This document shows, in pieces, positions 6,858 to 15,771 of a DNA stretch of 57,694 nucleotides. The translations under genes and the position numbers were made by a program. Each line of letters opens with the position of its first letter. Within the stretch, counting starts at the first letter, position 1. The stretch comes from DASQTB01 sp035642095 (GTDB lineage Bacteria; Actinomycetota; UBA4738; CALAEC01): NCBI GenBank assembly GCA_035642095.1, contig DASQTB010000104.1:1-57694 (forward strand), in the 5' to 3' direction. The notes under the pieces were generated by a model. The model was not told where the DNA came from. It did not search any database and saw only the letters and a list, made by a program, of their open reading frames with translations.

Positions 6858-8500
6858 TCCAGCCACGGCAGGCGGACGCCGCGCTCCCGGGCCACCTCGA
6901 TCGCGCGGTCGTACCCGGCGTCGGCGTGCCGGATCACGCCGGTTCCCGGGTCGGTCAGGAGGACCCGCTCCAGCCGTCTGCTCGCCTCCTCGCTCCCGTC
7001 GGCCACCACGACCATCCCGGCGTGGATCGAGGAGCCGATCCCGACCCCCCCGCCGTGGTGGACCGAGACCCAGTGAGCGCCGGCGGCCGTGTTCACCAGG
7101 GCGTTGAGGATCGGCCAGTCGGCGATGGCGTCGGAGCCGTCGCGCATGCCCTCGGTCTCCCGGTTCGGTGAGGCCACGCTGCCGGCATCGAGGTGATCGC
7201 GACCGATCACGATCGGTGCCTTGACCCGGCCCGAGGCCACCAGCTCGTTGAACCGGAGCCCCGCCAGGTGGCGCTCGCCGTAGCCCAGCCAGCAGATCCG
7301 GGCCGGCAGCCCCTGGTACGCCACTCGCTCTTCGGCCATCCGGAGCCAGCGATGGAGCCGCTCGTCGCGGGGGAACAGCTCCATGATGGCCCGATCGGTG
7401 GTCTCGATGTCCTCGGGGTCGCCGGACAGCGCCACCCATCGGAACGGGCCCTTCCCCTCGCAGAACTGCGGGCGGATGAACGCCGGGACGAAGCCCGGGT
7501 AGTCGAAGGCCCGGTCGAAGCCGCCCTCCTTGGCGCCGGCCCGGAGGTTGTTCCCGTAGTCGAACACGACGGCCCCGGCGTCCATGAAGGCGACCATGGC
7601 CCGGCACTGAGTCGCCATCGCTTCGTAGGAGCGTTTCGCGTACTCGCCGGGATCGCTCCGCCGCATCGCCGCCGCTTCCTCCAGCGAGAGACCGCCCGGA
7701 ACGTAGCCGTCGACCGGATCGTGGGCGCTTGTCTGGTCGGTGACGACGTCGGGGCGGAAGCCCCGGCGGAAAAGCGCGGGATGGGTCTCCGCCGCGTTCC
7801 CGAGGAGTCCGATCGACACGGCGTCGCCCATGGTCCGGGCCTCCTCCGCCCACCGGATGGCCTCGTCGAGGTCGTCGGTGGACCGGTCCAGGTACCGCGT
7901 CTTGAGGCGGCGTTCGATCCGCTCGGGGTCGACCTCGACGATCAGAGCCACGCCCTCGTTCATCGTCACGGCCAGCGGCTGGGCGCCTCCCATCCCGCCC
8001 AGGCCGGCCGACAGCGTCACCCGCCCCCGGAGCGATCCGTCGAATCCCTGGGAGGCCAGCTCGGCCAGCGTCTCATACGTCCCCTGGAGGATCCCCTGGG
8101 TGCCGATGTAGATCCATGACCCGGCCGTCATCTGGCCGTACATGGTCAGGCCGGCTCGCTCGAGTTCGCGGAACGTCTCCCAGTCGGCCCACTTCGGCAC
8201 GAGCATCGCGTTCGAGATCAACACCCGGGGCGCCTCGACGTGCGTCCGGAAGACCCCCACCGGTTTGCCCGACTGGACGAGCAGGGTCTGGTCCGATCCG
8301 AGCTCCCGGAGCGCCCGGACGATCGACTCGAAGGCGTTCCAGTCCCGAGCCGCCTTCCCGGTGCCCCCGTACACGATCAGGTCTTCCGGTCGCTCGGCGA
8401 CCTCCGGATCGAGGTTATTCATGAGCATCCGCAGGGCGGCTTCTTGCGGCCATGCCTGGCAGGACAGCTCCGAGCCCCGGGGCGCGCGGATCTCCCTCAC
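6854..8500 (-). CDS. hutU: Urocanate hydratase
   Basis: A 548-aa protein matching full-length urocanases. It converts urocanate to 4-imidazolone-5-propionate using tightly bound NAD+ as electrophile. Recognisable conserved blocks include YGGTGKAARDW, MYGQMTAGSWIYIGTQGI, LGGMGGAQPLA, the PQFCEGKGPFRW segment with the conserved active-site Cys, and VSVHHGGGVGIG near the C-terminus. The GTG start at 8500 overlaps the hutH stop (GTGA), and its own stop overlaps hutG. The next pathway enzyme, imidazolonepropionase (hutI), is not in this window. Confidence 0.97.
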   Translation of the reverse strand: MREIRAPRGSELSCQAWPQEAALRMLMNNLDPEVAERPEDLIVYGGTGKAARDWNAFESIVRALRELGSDQTLLVQSGKPVGVFRTHVEAPRVLISNAMLVPKWADWETFRELERAGLTMYGQMTAGSWIYIGTQGILQGTYETLAELASQGFDGSLRGRVTLSAGLGGMGGAQPLAVTMNEGVALIVEVDPERIERRLKTRYLDRSTDDLDEAIRWAEEARTMGDAVSIGLLGNAAETHPALFRRGFRPDVVTDQTSAHDPVDGYVPGGLSLEEAAAMRRSDPGEYAKRSYEAMATQCRAMVAFMDAGAVVFDYGNNLRAGAKEGGFDRAFDYPGFVPAFIRPQFCEGKGPFRWVALSGDPEDIETTDRAIMELFPRDERLHRWLRMAEERVAYQGLPARICWLGYGERHLAGLRFNELVASGRVKAPIVIGRDHLDAGSVASPNRETEGMRDGSDAIADWPILNALVNTAAGAHWVSVHHGGGVGIGSSIHAGMVVVADGSEEASRRLERVLLTDPGTGVIRHADAGYDRAIEVARERGVRLPWLE

Positions 8501-10035
8501 CGAAGCTCGCCCACCTCGATCCCGGCGGCTGCGGTCAGCGCCCCATCTCGGACGAGCTCCTCGGCGGCGGCGATGTCCACCGACAGGTCTCGGTCGCGGT
8601 CAAGGAACGGGATCCTGGTGCGGATCGTCCGGAGCGCGGCCCGGGTTCCCGGAGCCGGGTCCGCGTTCCGAATGTCGAGGGCCTGCGCGGCGACCATGGC
8701 CTCGATGGCGATGACGGTGGTCACGTGCTCGATCGCCCGGCGCAGTTTCAGTCCGGAGATCCACCCCATGCTGACGTGATCCTCCTGGGAGCCCGACGTG
8801 GGGATCGAGTCGATGCCCGCCGGCTGGGCCAGCAGTTTGCACTCGGTGACCAGCGACGCCTGGGTGTACTGGGCCAGCATGTACCCCGACCCGAGCCCCG
8901 CTTCGGTCGACAGGAAGGGGGGCAAGCCGCGGTCCTGGCCCGGTCCCAGGATCCAGTACGTCCTCCGCTCCGAGATGCTGGCCACCCCGCACAGGGCGAT
9001 GGCCAGCAGGTCCAGGGCGTAGGCCAGAGGCTCGCCGTGGAAGTTGCCCGTCGACTCGACCCGGCCGTCGGCCAGGATGACCGGGTTGTCGACGATCGAC
9101 GCCCGTTCCCTGTCGAAGACGTCGGCGGCGAACCGGGCCGTATCCCGAGCCGCGCCGTGCACCTGCGGCGCGCATCTCATCGAGTACGGGTCCTGGACCG
9201 CATGGATGCTGTCGCGGTGTGACGCCGTGATGGCGCTGCCGTCGAGGAGCGCCCGGAGGTTGGCGGCCGATTCCGCGTGGCCGGGATGGGGACGGAGGCT
9301 CGCCACATCCTGGGCGAACGGCCGATCCGTGCCCAGCGCGGCCTCGATCGACATCGCCCCGGCCACATCGACCGCGATCAGCAGGGAGCGGACGTCGTGG
9401 AGGCCCAGCGTCCCCAGGGCCAGCATCCCGTCGGTCCCGTTGACCAGGGCCAGGCCTTCCTTGGCCGCCAGCTCTATGGGCTCGATCCCGGCTCGTCGCA
9501 GCGCGTCCGCCGTGGGCTCCGTCCCCGTGCGGGCCAGGACCCGGCCCTCGCCGAGCAGGCACAGCGCCGCATGGGCCAGCTGGGCCAGATCGCCGCTGGC
9601 GCCCACCGAGCCGCGACTGGGCACCGAGGGGGTGATGCCGGCGTTGAGCACATCGGCGATCCGCTCGACCAGCAGGGGGCGGACGCCGGACCGCCCGGAG
9701 GCCAGGGTTCGGGCCCGGAGCAGCATCATCGCCCGGACGATCTCAGGCGGCAGCGGCTCACCGGCGCCGGCCGCGTGGCTCCGGATCAGGTTGGCCTGGA
9801 GGCGGGCCAGATCCTCCCGGGCGATCCGGACGTCGGCCAGGGCCCCGAAACCGGTGGTCAGGCCGTAGACCGGACGATCTCCTCCAAGATGGGACTCCAC
9901 CACGCGCCGCGATTCGGCCATGACCCCCGGCACCCGCTCGCCGACGACGACCTTCGCTCCGTGACGGCTCACCGCGACGACCTGATCCTCGGAGAGCGGT
10001 GAGCCGTCCAGGACGACGGTCTCGGCATGAGCCAC
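8497..10035 (-). CDS. hutH: Histidine ammonia-lyase
   Basis: A 512-aa aromatic amino acid lyase that deaminates histidine to urocanate. The autocatalytic MIO cofactor triad Ala146-Ser147-Gly148 is present in GSVGASGDLAQLAH. The catalytic Tyr57 lies in VYGLTTGFG, and the QEDHVSM and GNFHGEP blocks are intact. The start is GTG 10035, since no ATG lies in frame nearby. It is the first gene of hutHUG-phosphatase. Only 45 bp separate it from the divergent FAD-reductase gene, so the hut promoter must sit in or beside that short gap. No hutC-type repressor is encoded next to it. Confidence 0.97.
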   Translation of the reverse strand: MAHAETVVLDGSPLSEDQVVAVSRHGAKVVVGERVPGVMAESRRVVESHLGGDRPVYGLTTGFGALADVRIAREDLARLQANLIRSHAAGAGEPLPPEIVRAMMLLRARTLASGRSGVRPLLVERIADVLNAGITPSVPSRGSVGASGDLAQLAHAALCLLGEGRVLARTGTEPTADALRRAGIEPIELAAKEGLALVNGTDGMLALGTLGLHDVRSLLIAVDVAGAMSIEAALGTDRPFAQDVASLRPHPGHAESAANLRALLDGSAITASHRDSIHAVQDPYSMRCAPQVHGAARDTARFAADVFDRERASIVDNPVILADGRVESTGNFHGEPLAYALDLLAIALCGVASISERRTYWILGPGQDRGLPPFLSTEAGLGSGYMLAQYTQASLVTECKLLAQPAGIDSIPTSGSQEDHVSMGWISGLKLRRAIEHVTTVIAIEAMVAAQALDIRNADPAPGTRAALRTIRTRIPFLDRDRDLSVDIAAAEELVRDGALTAAAGIEVGELR

Positions 10036-10080
10036 GGCCCGAACGTTAGCGCACGCCCGTCCCTCGTATGATGGGCGGCC

Positions 10081-11289
10081 GTGGCTCGAACGTTCGTGAT
10101 CGTCGGAGGAGGCATGGCCGCGGCCGCGGCGGTGCAGGAGCTTCGGGAGCGCGGCTTCGACGGCCGGCTGGTCCTGGTGGGCGACGAGGTTCATCCGCCG
10201 TACGAGCGGCCGCCCCTGTCGAAGGAATACCTCCGCGGCGAGCAGTCCTGGGAAACGCTGCCCGTCCGAGATGAGGCCTGGTACGGGGAGCAGGGGATCG
10301 AGCTCCGGCTGGGACGCCGACTCGACCGGCTCGATCCGGCGGGCCCGGCGGTCGAGCTCGACGACGGCGACCGTATCGAGGCGGATGCGGTCCTGCTGGC
10401 CACGGGGGGCCGGCCCAGACGGATGCCCGGCGAGCCGTCGGACCGGGTCCTCTACCTTCGAACGGTCGAGGACTCCGATCGGATCCAACAGATCATCCGC
10501 TCCGGTCGGCTGGTGGTGGTGGGGGCCGGGTTCATCGGCGCCGAGGTGGCCGCGTCGGCTCGTTCGCAGGGCGCCGATGTCACCGTGCTGGAGAAGAGCG
10601 AGGTGCCCCTGAACCGGGCCATCGGCGAGGAGATGGGACGGGTGTACGCGGCGATCCATCGCGACCACCAAGTGGATCTGAGGACCGAGGACGGGGTGGC
10701 CTCCATCGAGGACGCCGCCGATGCCGTGGTCGTTCGCACGGAGCGAGGGGACGCCATCGAGGCCGCCGCGGTCCTGGTCGGCATCGGCATCGAGCCCAAC
10801 GCCGAGCTGGGCCGCGCCGCCGGACTGGAGATCGACAACGGCGTGGTGGTGGATGAGGCCTGTCGGACCTCGGCTCCCGGCGTGTTCGCCTGCGGCGACG
10901 TGGCCAACCACCAGCATCCCGTGTTCGGGCGCCGGATCCGGGTGGAGCACTTCGACAACGCCCTGAAGATGGGTGCCCACACAGCTCGATCGATGCTGGG
11001 GGATGACCGTCCGTTCACCGACCCGCACTGGTTCTGGTCCGATCAGTACGACGTCAACCTGCAGTACGCCGGGTTCGCCTACACGTGGGACGACATCGTC
11101 ATCCGAGGGTCGGTGGACGATCTGGATTTCGTGGCCTTCTACCTGAACGAGGGAGTGCTCCTCGGCGCCCTCGGACTGAACCGCGGTCGGGACGTCAGAC
11201 GAGCGATGAAGCTGATCGGGGCCCGGCCGGAGCGGGAGAAGCTGCGGGACCCGGAGGTGGACCTTCGCCGCCTGGTCGGGGCAGACTGA
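10081..11289 (+). CDS. FAD-dependent ferredoxin/Rieske reductase-like oxidoreductase
   Basis: A 402-aa flavoprotein of the ferredoxin-NAD(P)+ reductase type found with Rieske oxygenases (BphA4/HcaD/CamA-like). An N-terminal FAD-binding motif FVIVGGGMAAAAAVQEL precedes PPYERPPLSKEYL. The NAD-binding Rossmann motif VVVGAGFIGAEVA is at about residues 145-157, and ACGDVANHQHP provides the second FAD contact. The C-terminal reductase domain reaches about residue 400. The start is GTG 10081. It is followed by a small membrane protein and a Usp-Usp-Rieske fusion, so the Rieske domain is the obvious candidate electron acceptor. The substrate of the set is unknown. Confidence 0.9.
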   Translation: MARTFVIVGGGMAAAAAVQELRERGFDGRLVLVGDEVHPPYERPPLSKEYLRGEQSWETLPVRDEAWYGEQGIELRLGRRLDRLDPAGPAVELDDGDRIEADAVLLATGGRPRRMPGEPSDRVLYLRTVEDSDRIQQIIRSGRLVVVGAGFIGAEVAASARSQGADVTVLEKSEVPLNRAIGEEMGRVYAAIHRDHQVDLRTEDGVASIEDAADAVVVRTERGDAIEAAAVLVGIGIEPNAELGRAAGLEIDNGVVVDEACRTSAPGVFACGDVANHQHPVFGRRIRVEHFDNALKMGAHTARSMLGDDRPFTDPHWFWSDQYDVNLQYAGFAYTWDDIVIRGSVDDLDFVAFYLNEGVLLGALGLNRGRDVRRAMKLIGARPEREKLRDPEVDLRRLVGAD

Positions 11290-11298
11290 GAGGGAATC

Positions 11299-11781
11299 AT
11301 GCTGTACCAGTGGATGGTGTTCCTGCACATCGCCGGTGTTTTCGCCTTCCTGGTGGCGCACGGGGTGTCGGTGGGCGTGGCCTTCCGGGTTCGCCAGGAG
11401 CGTGATCCGAAGCGGATCATGGCCCTCCTCGACCTGTCCTCATGGTCCGTGTCGCTGATGTACTTCGGCATCCTCCTTCTGCTGGCCGGGGGGGTCACCG
11501 CCGGCTTCAGCCCGGGGATCCCGGGCTCGTGGTGGGGCGACGGTTGGATCTGGGTCTCGCTGGGCGCCCTGCTCCTGGTGATGATCGCCATGTACGCCGT
11601 GGCGACCACGTACTACCGGCGTCTTCGGCTGATCGTGGGAGCCATGGCCGACGGCTCGCAGGCGGTGAGTGAGGACCGACTGACGGATCTGCTGGAGGGA
11701 CCTCGTCCCTGGGTCCTGGCCGTGATCGGTTTCGGCGGGGTGTTGTTCATCCTGTACCTGATGCTGTTCAAGCCATTCTGA
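11299..11781 (+). CDS. Four-helix integral membrane protein (DUF2269-like)
   Basis: A 160-aa protein with about four hydrophobic segments: WMVFLHIAGVFAFLVAHGVSV, SVSLMYFGILLLLAGGVTAGF, WIWVSLGALLLVMIAMYAVA and VLAVIGFGGVLFILYLMLF. A His in the first helix (FLHIAG) and another in VAHG could bind haem, as in several small DUF2269/CopD-like membrane proteins; this is inference. It lies 9 bp after the ferredoxin reductase gene and shares a TGATG stop/start with the Usp-Rieske gene. The three genes therefore form a tight operon, perhaps delivering electrons to a membrane redox step. Confidence 0.75.
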   Translation: MLYQWMVFLHIAGVFAFLVAHGVSVGVAFRVRQERDPKRIMALLDLSSWSVSLMYFGILLLLAGGVTAGFSPGIPGSWWGDGWIWVSLGALLLVMIAMYAVATTYYRRLRLIVGAMADGSQAVSEDRLTDLLEGPRPWVLAVIGFGGVLFILYLMLFKPF

Positions 11782-12815
11782 TGCCCTACGAGCGGATCCT
11801 GGTTGGGACCGACGGGTCCGACACCGCGGCGGTCGCCCTGTCCACCGCCACCGGCCTGGCCATCCGGACCGGGGCCGAGGTCCACATCGTGTGCGCCCAC
11901 GGAGATGGCGTCAAAGAGGAACGGGCCGCGGAGGTGTTGAGCGAGGCTCGGGCCGCGGTCCGCGCGGAGGGCGCCACGACCAGGACGCACATGCGGGCCG
12001 GGGAGCCGGCGCCGGTGGTCCTCGACATCGCCGGGCTCCAGGCGATCGATCTGATCGTTGTCGGGAACGTGGGGATGGGGAAGGCCCGTCGGTTCAAGCT
12101 CGGCGGCATCGCCGAGCAGGTCGCCTACGCCTCGCCGTGCGACGTGCTGATCGTGCACTCGAAGGATCGACAGGGGACGGCGGGCGCGTATCGGCACCTG
12201 GTCATCGGGACGGACGGATCGGCCACCGCGACGGAGGCGACCCGCAAGGGCATGGAGCTGGCCCGGGCGCTCGACGCCGAGGTGACCCTGGTGCACGTGG
12301 GAGATCCCCTGGTCGGGGCGGTGGTCCTGGAGGAGGCGACGAAGAGCGGTTCCGGGGTCCGCCAGGTTCGGGGTCGACCGGAGGAGGGGGATCCGGCCGA
12401 AAGGATCGTCGCTGTGGCCGGCTCTGATGCGGCCGACCTGGTCGTGGTGGGCAACAAGGGGATGGCCGGACCTCGCCGGTACCTGATGGGGTCGGTCCCC
12501 AGCCGGGTCGCTCACGAATCGCCGGTCGACGTGCTGATCGCCAAGACGGTCGGTCGGTCGGTCGACGACCTGGCCCCCGGACACGGCGGCCTGGTCCTGG
12601 TCCACGGGCGGCGGCTGGCCATCTTCAAGGCGGAGGACGGTTCCATCACCGCCCTGTCGCCGAGGTGCCAGCACATGGGCTGCACCGTCGACTGGAACGA
12701 CGCCGACCGGACGTGGGACTGCCCGTGTCACGGCTCCCGATACCGGTTCGACGGGACGGTCATCCGAGGGCCGGCCAAGAGGGATCTCGACCGAGCGCCG
12801 CTCCAGGATCCCTGA
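11781..12815 (+). CDS. Tandem universal-stress-protein fused to a Rieske [2Fe-2S] domain
   Basis: A 344-aa three-part protein. Residues 1-127 form one UspA domain and 137-256 a second. The second has the complete nucleotide motif G224-x2-G227-x9-G237-S238; the first has Gly in place of the last Ser. Residues 258-344 form a Rieske domain. Its cluster ligands are C296/H298 and C314/H317, and C301 and C316 are placed for the stabilising disulfide seen in high-potential Rieske proteins (CQHMGC, CPCHGS). No membrane anchor is visible. ATG 11781 overlaps the previous stop. Context with a ferredoxin reductase suggests nucleotide-sensing coupled to electron transfer. The fusion is unusual in my knowledge. 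Confidence 0.92.
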   Translation: MPYERILVGTDGSDTAAVALSTATGLAIRTGAEVHIVCAHGDGVKEERAAEVLSEARAAVRAEGATTRTHMRAGEPAPVVLDIAGLQAIDLIVVGNVGMGKARRFKLGGIAEQVAYASPCDVLIVHSKDRQGTAGAYRHLVIGTDGSATATEATRKGMELARALDAEVTLVHVGDPLVGAVVLEEATKSGSGVRQVRGRPEEGDPAERIVAVAGSDAADLVVVGNKGMAGPRRYLMGSVPSRVAHESPVDVLIAKTVGRSVDDLAPGHGGLVLVHGRRLAIFKAEDGSITALSPRCQHMGCTVDWNDADRTWDCPCHGSRYRFDGTVIRGPAKRDLDRAPLQDP

Positions 12816-12839
12816 TCGGACCGGCCGCCCTGCCGGAAC

Positions 12840-14099
12840 CTACCCCGAGGTGGCCGGCAGCCACACCCGGAAACGGGCCCCGTTCGGCTCGTTCGGCTCG
12901 TAGGCCACGCCGCCGCCGTGGGCCTCGGCCAGCACCCGGACGATGGCCAGACCGAGGCCGATCGAGCTCGGGTCATGCTCGGCCCGGAACGGCTCGAACA
13001 GGGCCGGACGCTGGTCCCTCGGGATGCCGGGCCCGTGATCGACGAACAGGAGGTCGATCTCGGAGTCGGCGCCGTCCCGGGCCTCCACGACGAACGGCGG
13101 CTTCCCGTACCGGAGGGCGTTCATGGCCAGGTTGACCACGATCTGTTCTAGCCGGGCTGGGTCGGCCTGGACGGACAACCCCGGGGCCACCCGGACGTCG
13201 AACCGGCGCTCCGGGTCGGCGTACGAGAGCCCCCGGTCGACCACCTCCCGGAGCGCCGTCTCCTGGAGCTGGAGATCGAGTCGCCCCAACTCCAGTCGGG
13301 CCAGGTCGAGGAGTTCGGAGGACAGGCGCTGGAGACGCTCCGCCTGGCGATCCGCCGAGGCGATCAGCTCCGACCTGGCCTCGGGGGTGATGACATCCTC
13401 GTGCCGGGACAGCGTGCTGAACGTCCCCCGGATGGTGGTCAGGGGGTTCCGGACGTCGTGGGCCAGCGTGGCCACCAGGCGGGAGCGGACGGCGTCGACC
13501 CGCCGGAGATCGATCAGCGCCCTGGCCAGGTCGGCTCGCTGGTGGAGGAGGCGGCGGGCCATCATGCCCGCCACCAGCGCGATCAGGAGGCCGATGCCCA
13601 TCCGGAACGAGACGCTGTTCCACAGGAACGGATAGCCGTACTCGCTCGAGCCCCACAGCTCCCGGGCGCCGTACGAGATCGTCATGGCGACCCACACGCC
13701 CAGCGCGCCGGCCAGACCGAAGCGGATCGCGCCCTCCAAGGGGAGCACGAACATCACCGCCCATAGGGCGGAGAGCTGGTCGAACGCGTACAGCCAGACG
13801 AACCCCGAGATGACCAGGAAGTCGACCGCCATCGCCGACAGGGACAGGATGCGGGCGCCCCGGAGGGACAGGTCGCGCAGGACGAACAGCGAGATGACGA
13901 GGTTGGCCGCGGCCAGGACTCCGGCCAGGAACAACGCCCGCCCTTCGACGCCCGCCGGATAGGGCTGCTCGTACGACAGGATCTGGAGGACCGCGAACAC
14001 GACCCCCGCCCACCTGACGAAGGCCATCGTTTGCTCGGACCCCCGGATGTCCTCGAGCAGGGAGGCTTCGTCCGACTCGATGGATCGACCGTCTCGCAC
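12840..14099 (-). CDS. Membrane sensor histidine kinase
   Basis: A 419-aa kinase. About six hydrophobic segments lie between residues 30 and 180 (a MASE-like membrane sensor without a large extracytoplasmic loop). A HisKA domain follows with phospho-acceptor H214 in LVATLAHDVRNPL, then an HATPase domain with an NLAMNALRYG N-box, DHGPGIP and IGLGLAIV. The start is GTG 14099 with AAGGTGG upstream; a longer reading to 14180 would cross the start of the divergent glycosyltransferase. No response regulator is adjacent, so it is an orphan kinase here. The signal is unknown. Confidence 0.88.
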   Translation of the reverse strand: MRDGRSIESDEASLLEDIRGSEQTMAFVRWAGVVFAVLQILSYEQPYPAGVEGRALFLAGVLAAANLVISLFVLRDLSLRGARILSLSAMAVDFLVISGFVWLYAFDQLSALWAVMFVLPLEGAIRFGLAGALGVWVAMTISYGARELWGSSEYGYPFLWNSVSFRMGIGLLIALVAGMMARRLLHQRADLARALIDLRRVDAVRSRLVATLAHDVRNPLTTIRGTFSTLSRHEDVITPEARSELIASADRQAERLQRLSSELLDLARLELGRLDLQLQETALREVVDRGLSYADPERRFDVRVAPGLSVQADPARLEQIVVNLAMNALRYGKPPFVVEARDGADSEIDLLFVDHGPGIPRDQRPALFEPFRAEHDPSSIGLGLAIVRVLAEAHGGGVAYEPNEPNGARFRVWLPATSG

Positions 14100-14156
14100 G
14101 ACGCCACCTTCGGGCCTGAGCGATTCCGCAGGCCGTGCGTCGATACGATACCGCGA

Positions 14157-14165
14157 GGGAGGTGA
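14157..14165 (+). promoter_or_regulatory. Ribosome binding site fixing a CTG start
   Basis: GGGAGGTGA ends 7 nt before CTG at 14173. The only other in-frame starts are ATG 14080, which would add an Arg-rich extension of about 31 residues overlapping the divergent kinase, and GTG 14185, which would delete the first beta strand (RILV). The site therefore supports initiation at CTG. Confidence 0.6.
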
Positions 14166-14172
14166 GGCCCGC

Positions 14173-15705
14173 CTGCGCATCCTGGTGTGGCACGGCTGGC
14201 TGCTCGAGGGAACCGGCTCTAACGTCTACACGGCCAAGGTCGCGGAGGTGTGGCGCCGCCAGGGCCACGACGTGGTGATCCTGTGCCAGCAACGGTTCAC
14301 CGACCGCCTTCCGTTCGTCGATCACTGGTTCGCGCCTCTCGGTGGAAGGGGAGGCATCGACCGAATCGTTCATGGGGAACCTCCCGCTCCGGGCCGCGTG
14401 AGCGTCCTCAACCCGGACATCGGCGATCTCCTCCCGGTGTTCGTGGAGGACGACTACGAGGGGTTCACCGTCAAACGGTTCGTTGACCTCCGGGACGCGG
14501 AGCTGGAGGAGTATCTGGTCCGCAACGTGGACGCGCTTCGAGACGTGGGCCGGGAACATCCGCCGGACGTGGTGGTGGCTGGCCACCTCGTTCCCGGACC
14601 GGTCATCGCCCGACGGGGCCTCGGCGAAGGATACGTGGCCAAGGTGCACGGCAGCGATCTGGAGTACGCCGCCCGGGTCCAGGAACGATACGCCGACCTG
14701 GCCCGGGAGGGTCTGGAGGGCGCTCGGGCGGTGGTGGGGGCCAGCCGGGATGTCCTCGCTCGGGCCGTCGAGGTGGTCCCTGCCGTGGCGGACCGGACCC
14801 GTGTGGTTCCGCCCGGAGTGGATGTGGATCGGTGGCGGCCCCGGCTCCGGATCGAGGCGCTCCAGGAAGCGGCCGATCGTCTGGTCAAGGATCTCGACAC
14901 CGTCCGAGGTCGTCCTTCGGACACCAACCGCCGCGTGGCGGCCTTGGTGCAGGGTCGGGTTGGCCCCGGGATCGAGACCGTGGCCCGCTCCTACGACCAG
15001 GCGGTGGCCGACCCCGACGCGGCGGATCGGCTTCGGGTGTTGGCGGGATACGGCGGACCGGTGCTCGGCTATCTGGGCAAGCTGATCCCCCAGAAGGGCG
15101 TGGAGCGACTGATCGAGGCCCTGGCCCTCCTCCGTCCCGAAGCCCGGGGCGTCGTGGTGGGGTTCGGTCTGGGCCGGGAGTGGCTGGTGGCCCTGACGAC
15201 AGTGCTCGATGACGGCGACATCGAAGCGTACCGTTGGCTCCGCGAGGCGTCGCCCCTTCAGCTGGAGCTGGACCCGGCGGAGGTCCGAGCCGCCGCGGGC
15301 CTGGCGGATCGGGTCACGTTCACCGGACGGCTCGACCACCGGTACGCACCGGAAGCCGTGGCGGCCTTCGATGTGCTCGTGGTTCCGTCGACCCTGGAAG
15401 AGGCGTTCGGAATGGTCGCCGCTGAGGGAGCCGCCGCGGGCGCGATCCCGCTGGTCGCCCGGCACTCCTCCCTGGCGGAGGTGGCCCAGGCCTTGGAGGC
15501 GAAGGCCGGGCGCCCCGGAATGCTGTCGTTCGAGCCAGGACCTGGCGCCACTCATCGGCTGGCCGAGGCGCTGGAGCGGCTGCTCGTCCTTCCCCCGGAA
15601 GAGCGGCAGGCGCTCCGGGAAGCCGTTCGGAGCCACGTCGTCTCCGCCTGGACCTGGGAGCAGACCGCCGAGCGCCTGCTGGCTGCGGCCGCGCCCGCCC
15701 CGTGA
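14173..15705 (+). CDS. GT4-family glycosyltransferase
   Basis: About 510 aa. The N-terminus reads (L/M)RILVWHGWLLEGTGSNVY, the first Rossmann strand and glycine loop of GT-B enzymes. The middle part has AKVHGSDLEYA and VPPGVDVDRW. The C-terminal donor-binding domain has LGYLGKLIPQKGVERLIEAL and an EEAFGMVAAEGAAAG block carrying the conserved Glu of GT4 retaining transferases. The likely start is CTG 14173, behind a strong Shine-Dalgarno site. Acceptor and sugar are not predictable. It diverges from the histidine kinase; the next gene, 66 bp on, is a thioredoxin-like protein. Confidence 0.85.
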   Translation: MRILVWHGWLLEGTGSNVYTAKVAEVWRRQGHDVVILCQQRFTDRLPFVDHWFAPLGGRGGIDRIVHGEPPAPGRVSVLNPDIGDLLPVFVEDDYEGFTVKRFVDLRDAELEEYLVRNVDALRDVGREHPPDVVVAGHLVPGPVIARRGLGEGYVAKVHGSDLEYAARVQERYADLAREGLEGARAVVGASRDVLARAVEVVPAVADRTRVVPPGVDVDRWRPRLRIEALQEAADRLVKDLDTVRGRPSDTNRRVAALVQGRVGPGIETVARSYDQAVADPDAADRLRVLAGYGGPVLGYLGKLIPQKGVERLIEALALLRPEARGVVVGFGLGREWLVALTTVLDDGDIEAYRWLREASPLQLELDPAEVRAAAGLADRVTFTGRLDHRYAPEAVAAFDVLVVPSTLEEAFGMVAAEGAAAGAIPLVARHSSLAEVAQALEAKAGRPGMLSFEPGPGATHRLAEALERLLVLPPEERQALREAVRSHVVSAWTWEQTAERLLAAAAPAP

Positions 15706-15771
15706 AGCGTTCTACGTCGGCTCTGGGGCGGGGCGGTGTACGCGATCGGGGATCGAGGGTAACGTCACGCC

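Noticed and set aside
10036..11361. A 954-aa reading of hutH extending antisense to the FAD reductase
   Set aside because: Histidine ammonia-lyase similarity starts at GTG 10035; the upstream part is an open frame without coding character, antisense to a clear flavoprotein.
12973..15636. A long minus-strand open frame opposite the glycosyltransferase and histidine kinase
   Set aside because: It is antisense to two well-supported genes, has no recognisable domain, and reflects the lack of stop codons in GC-rich DNA.
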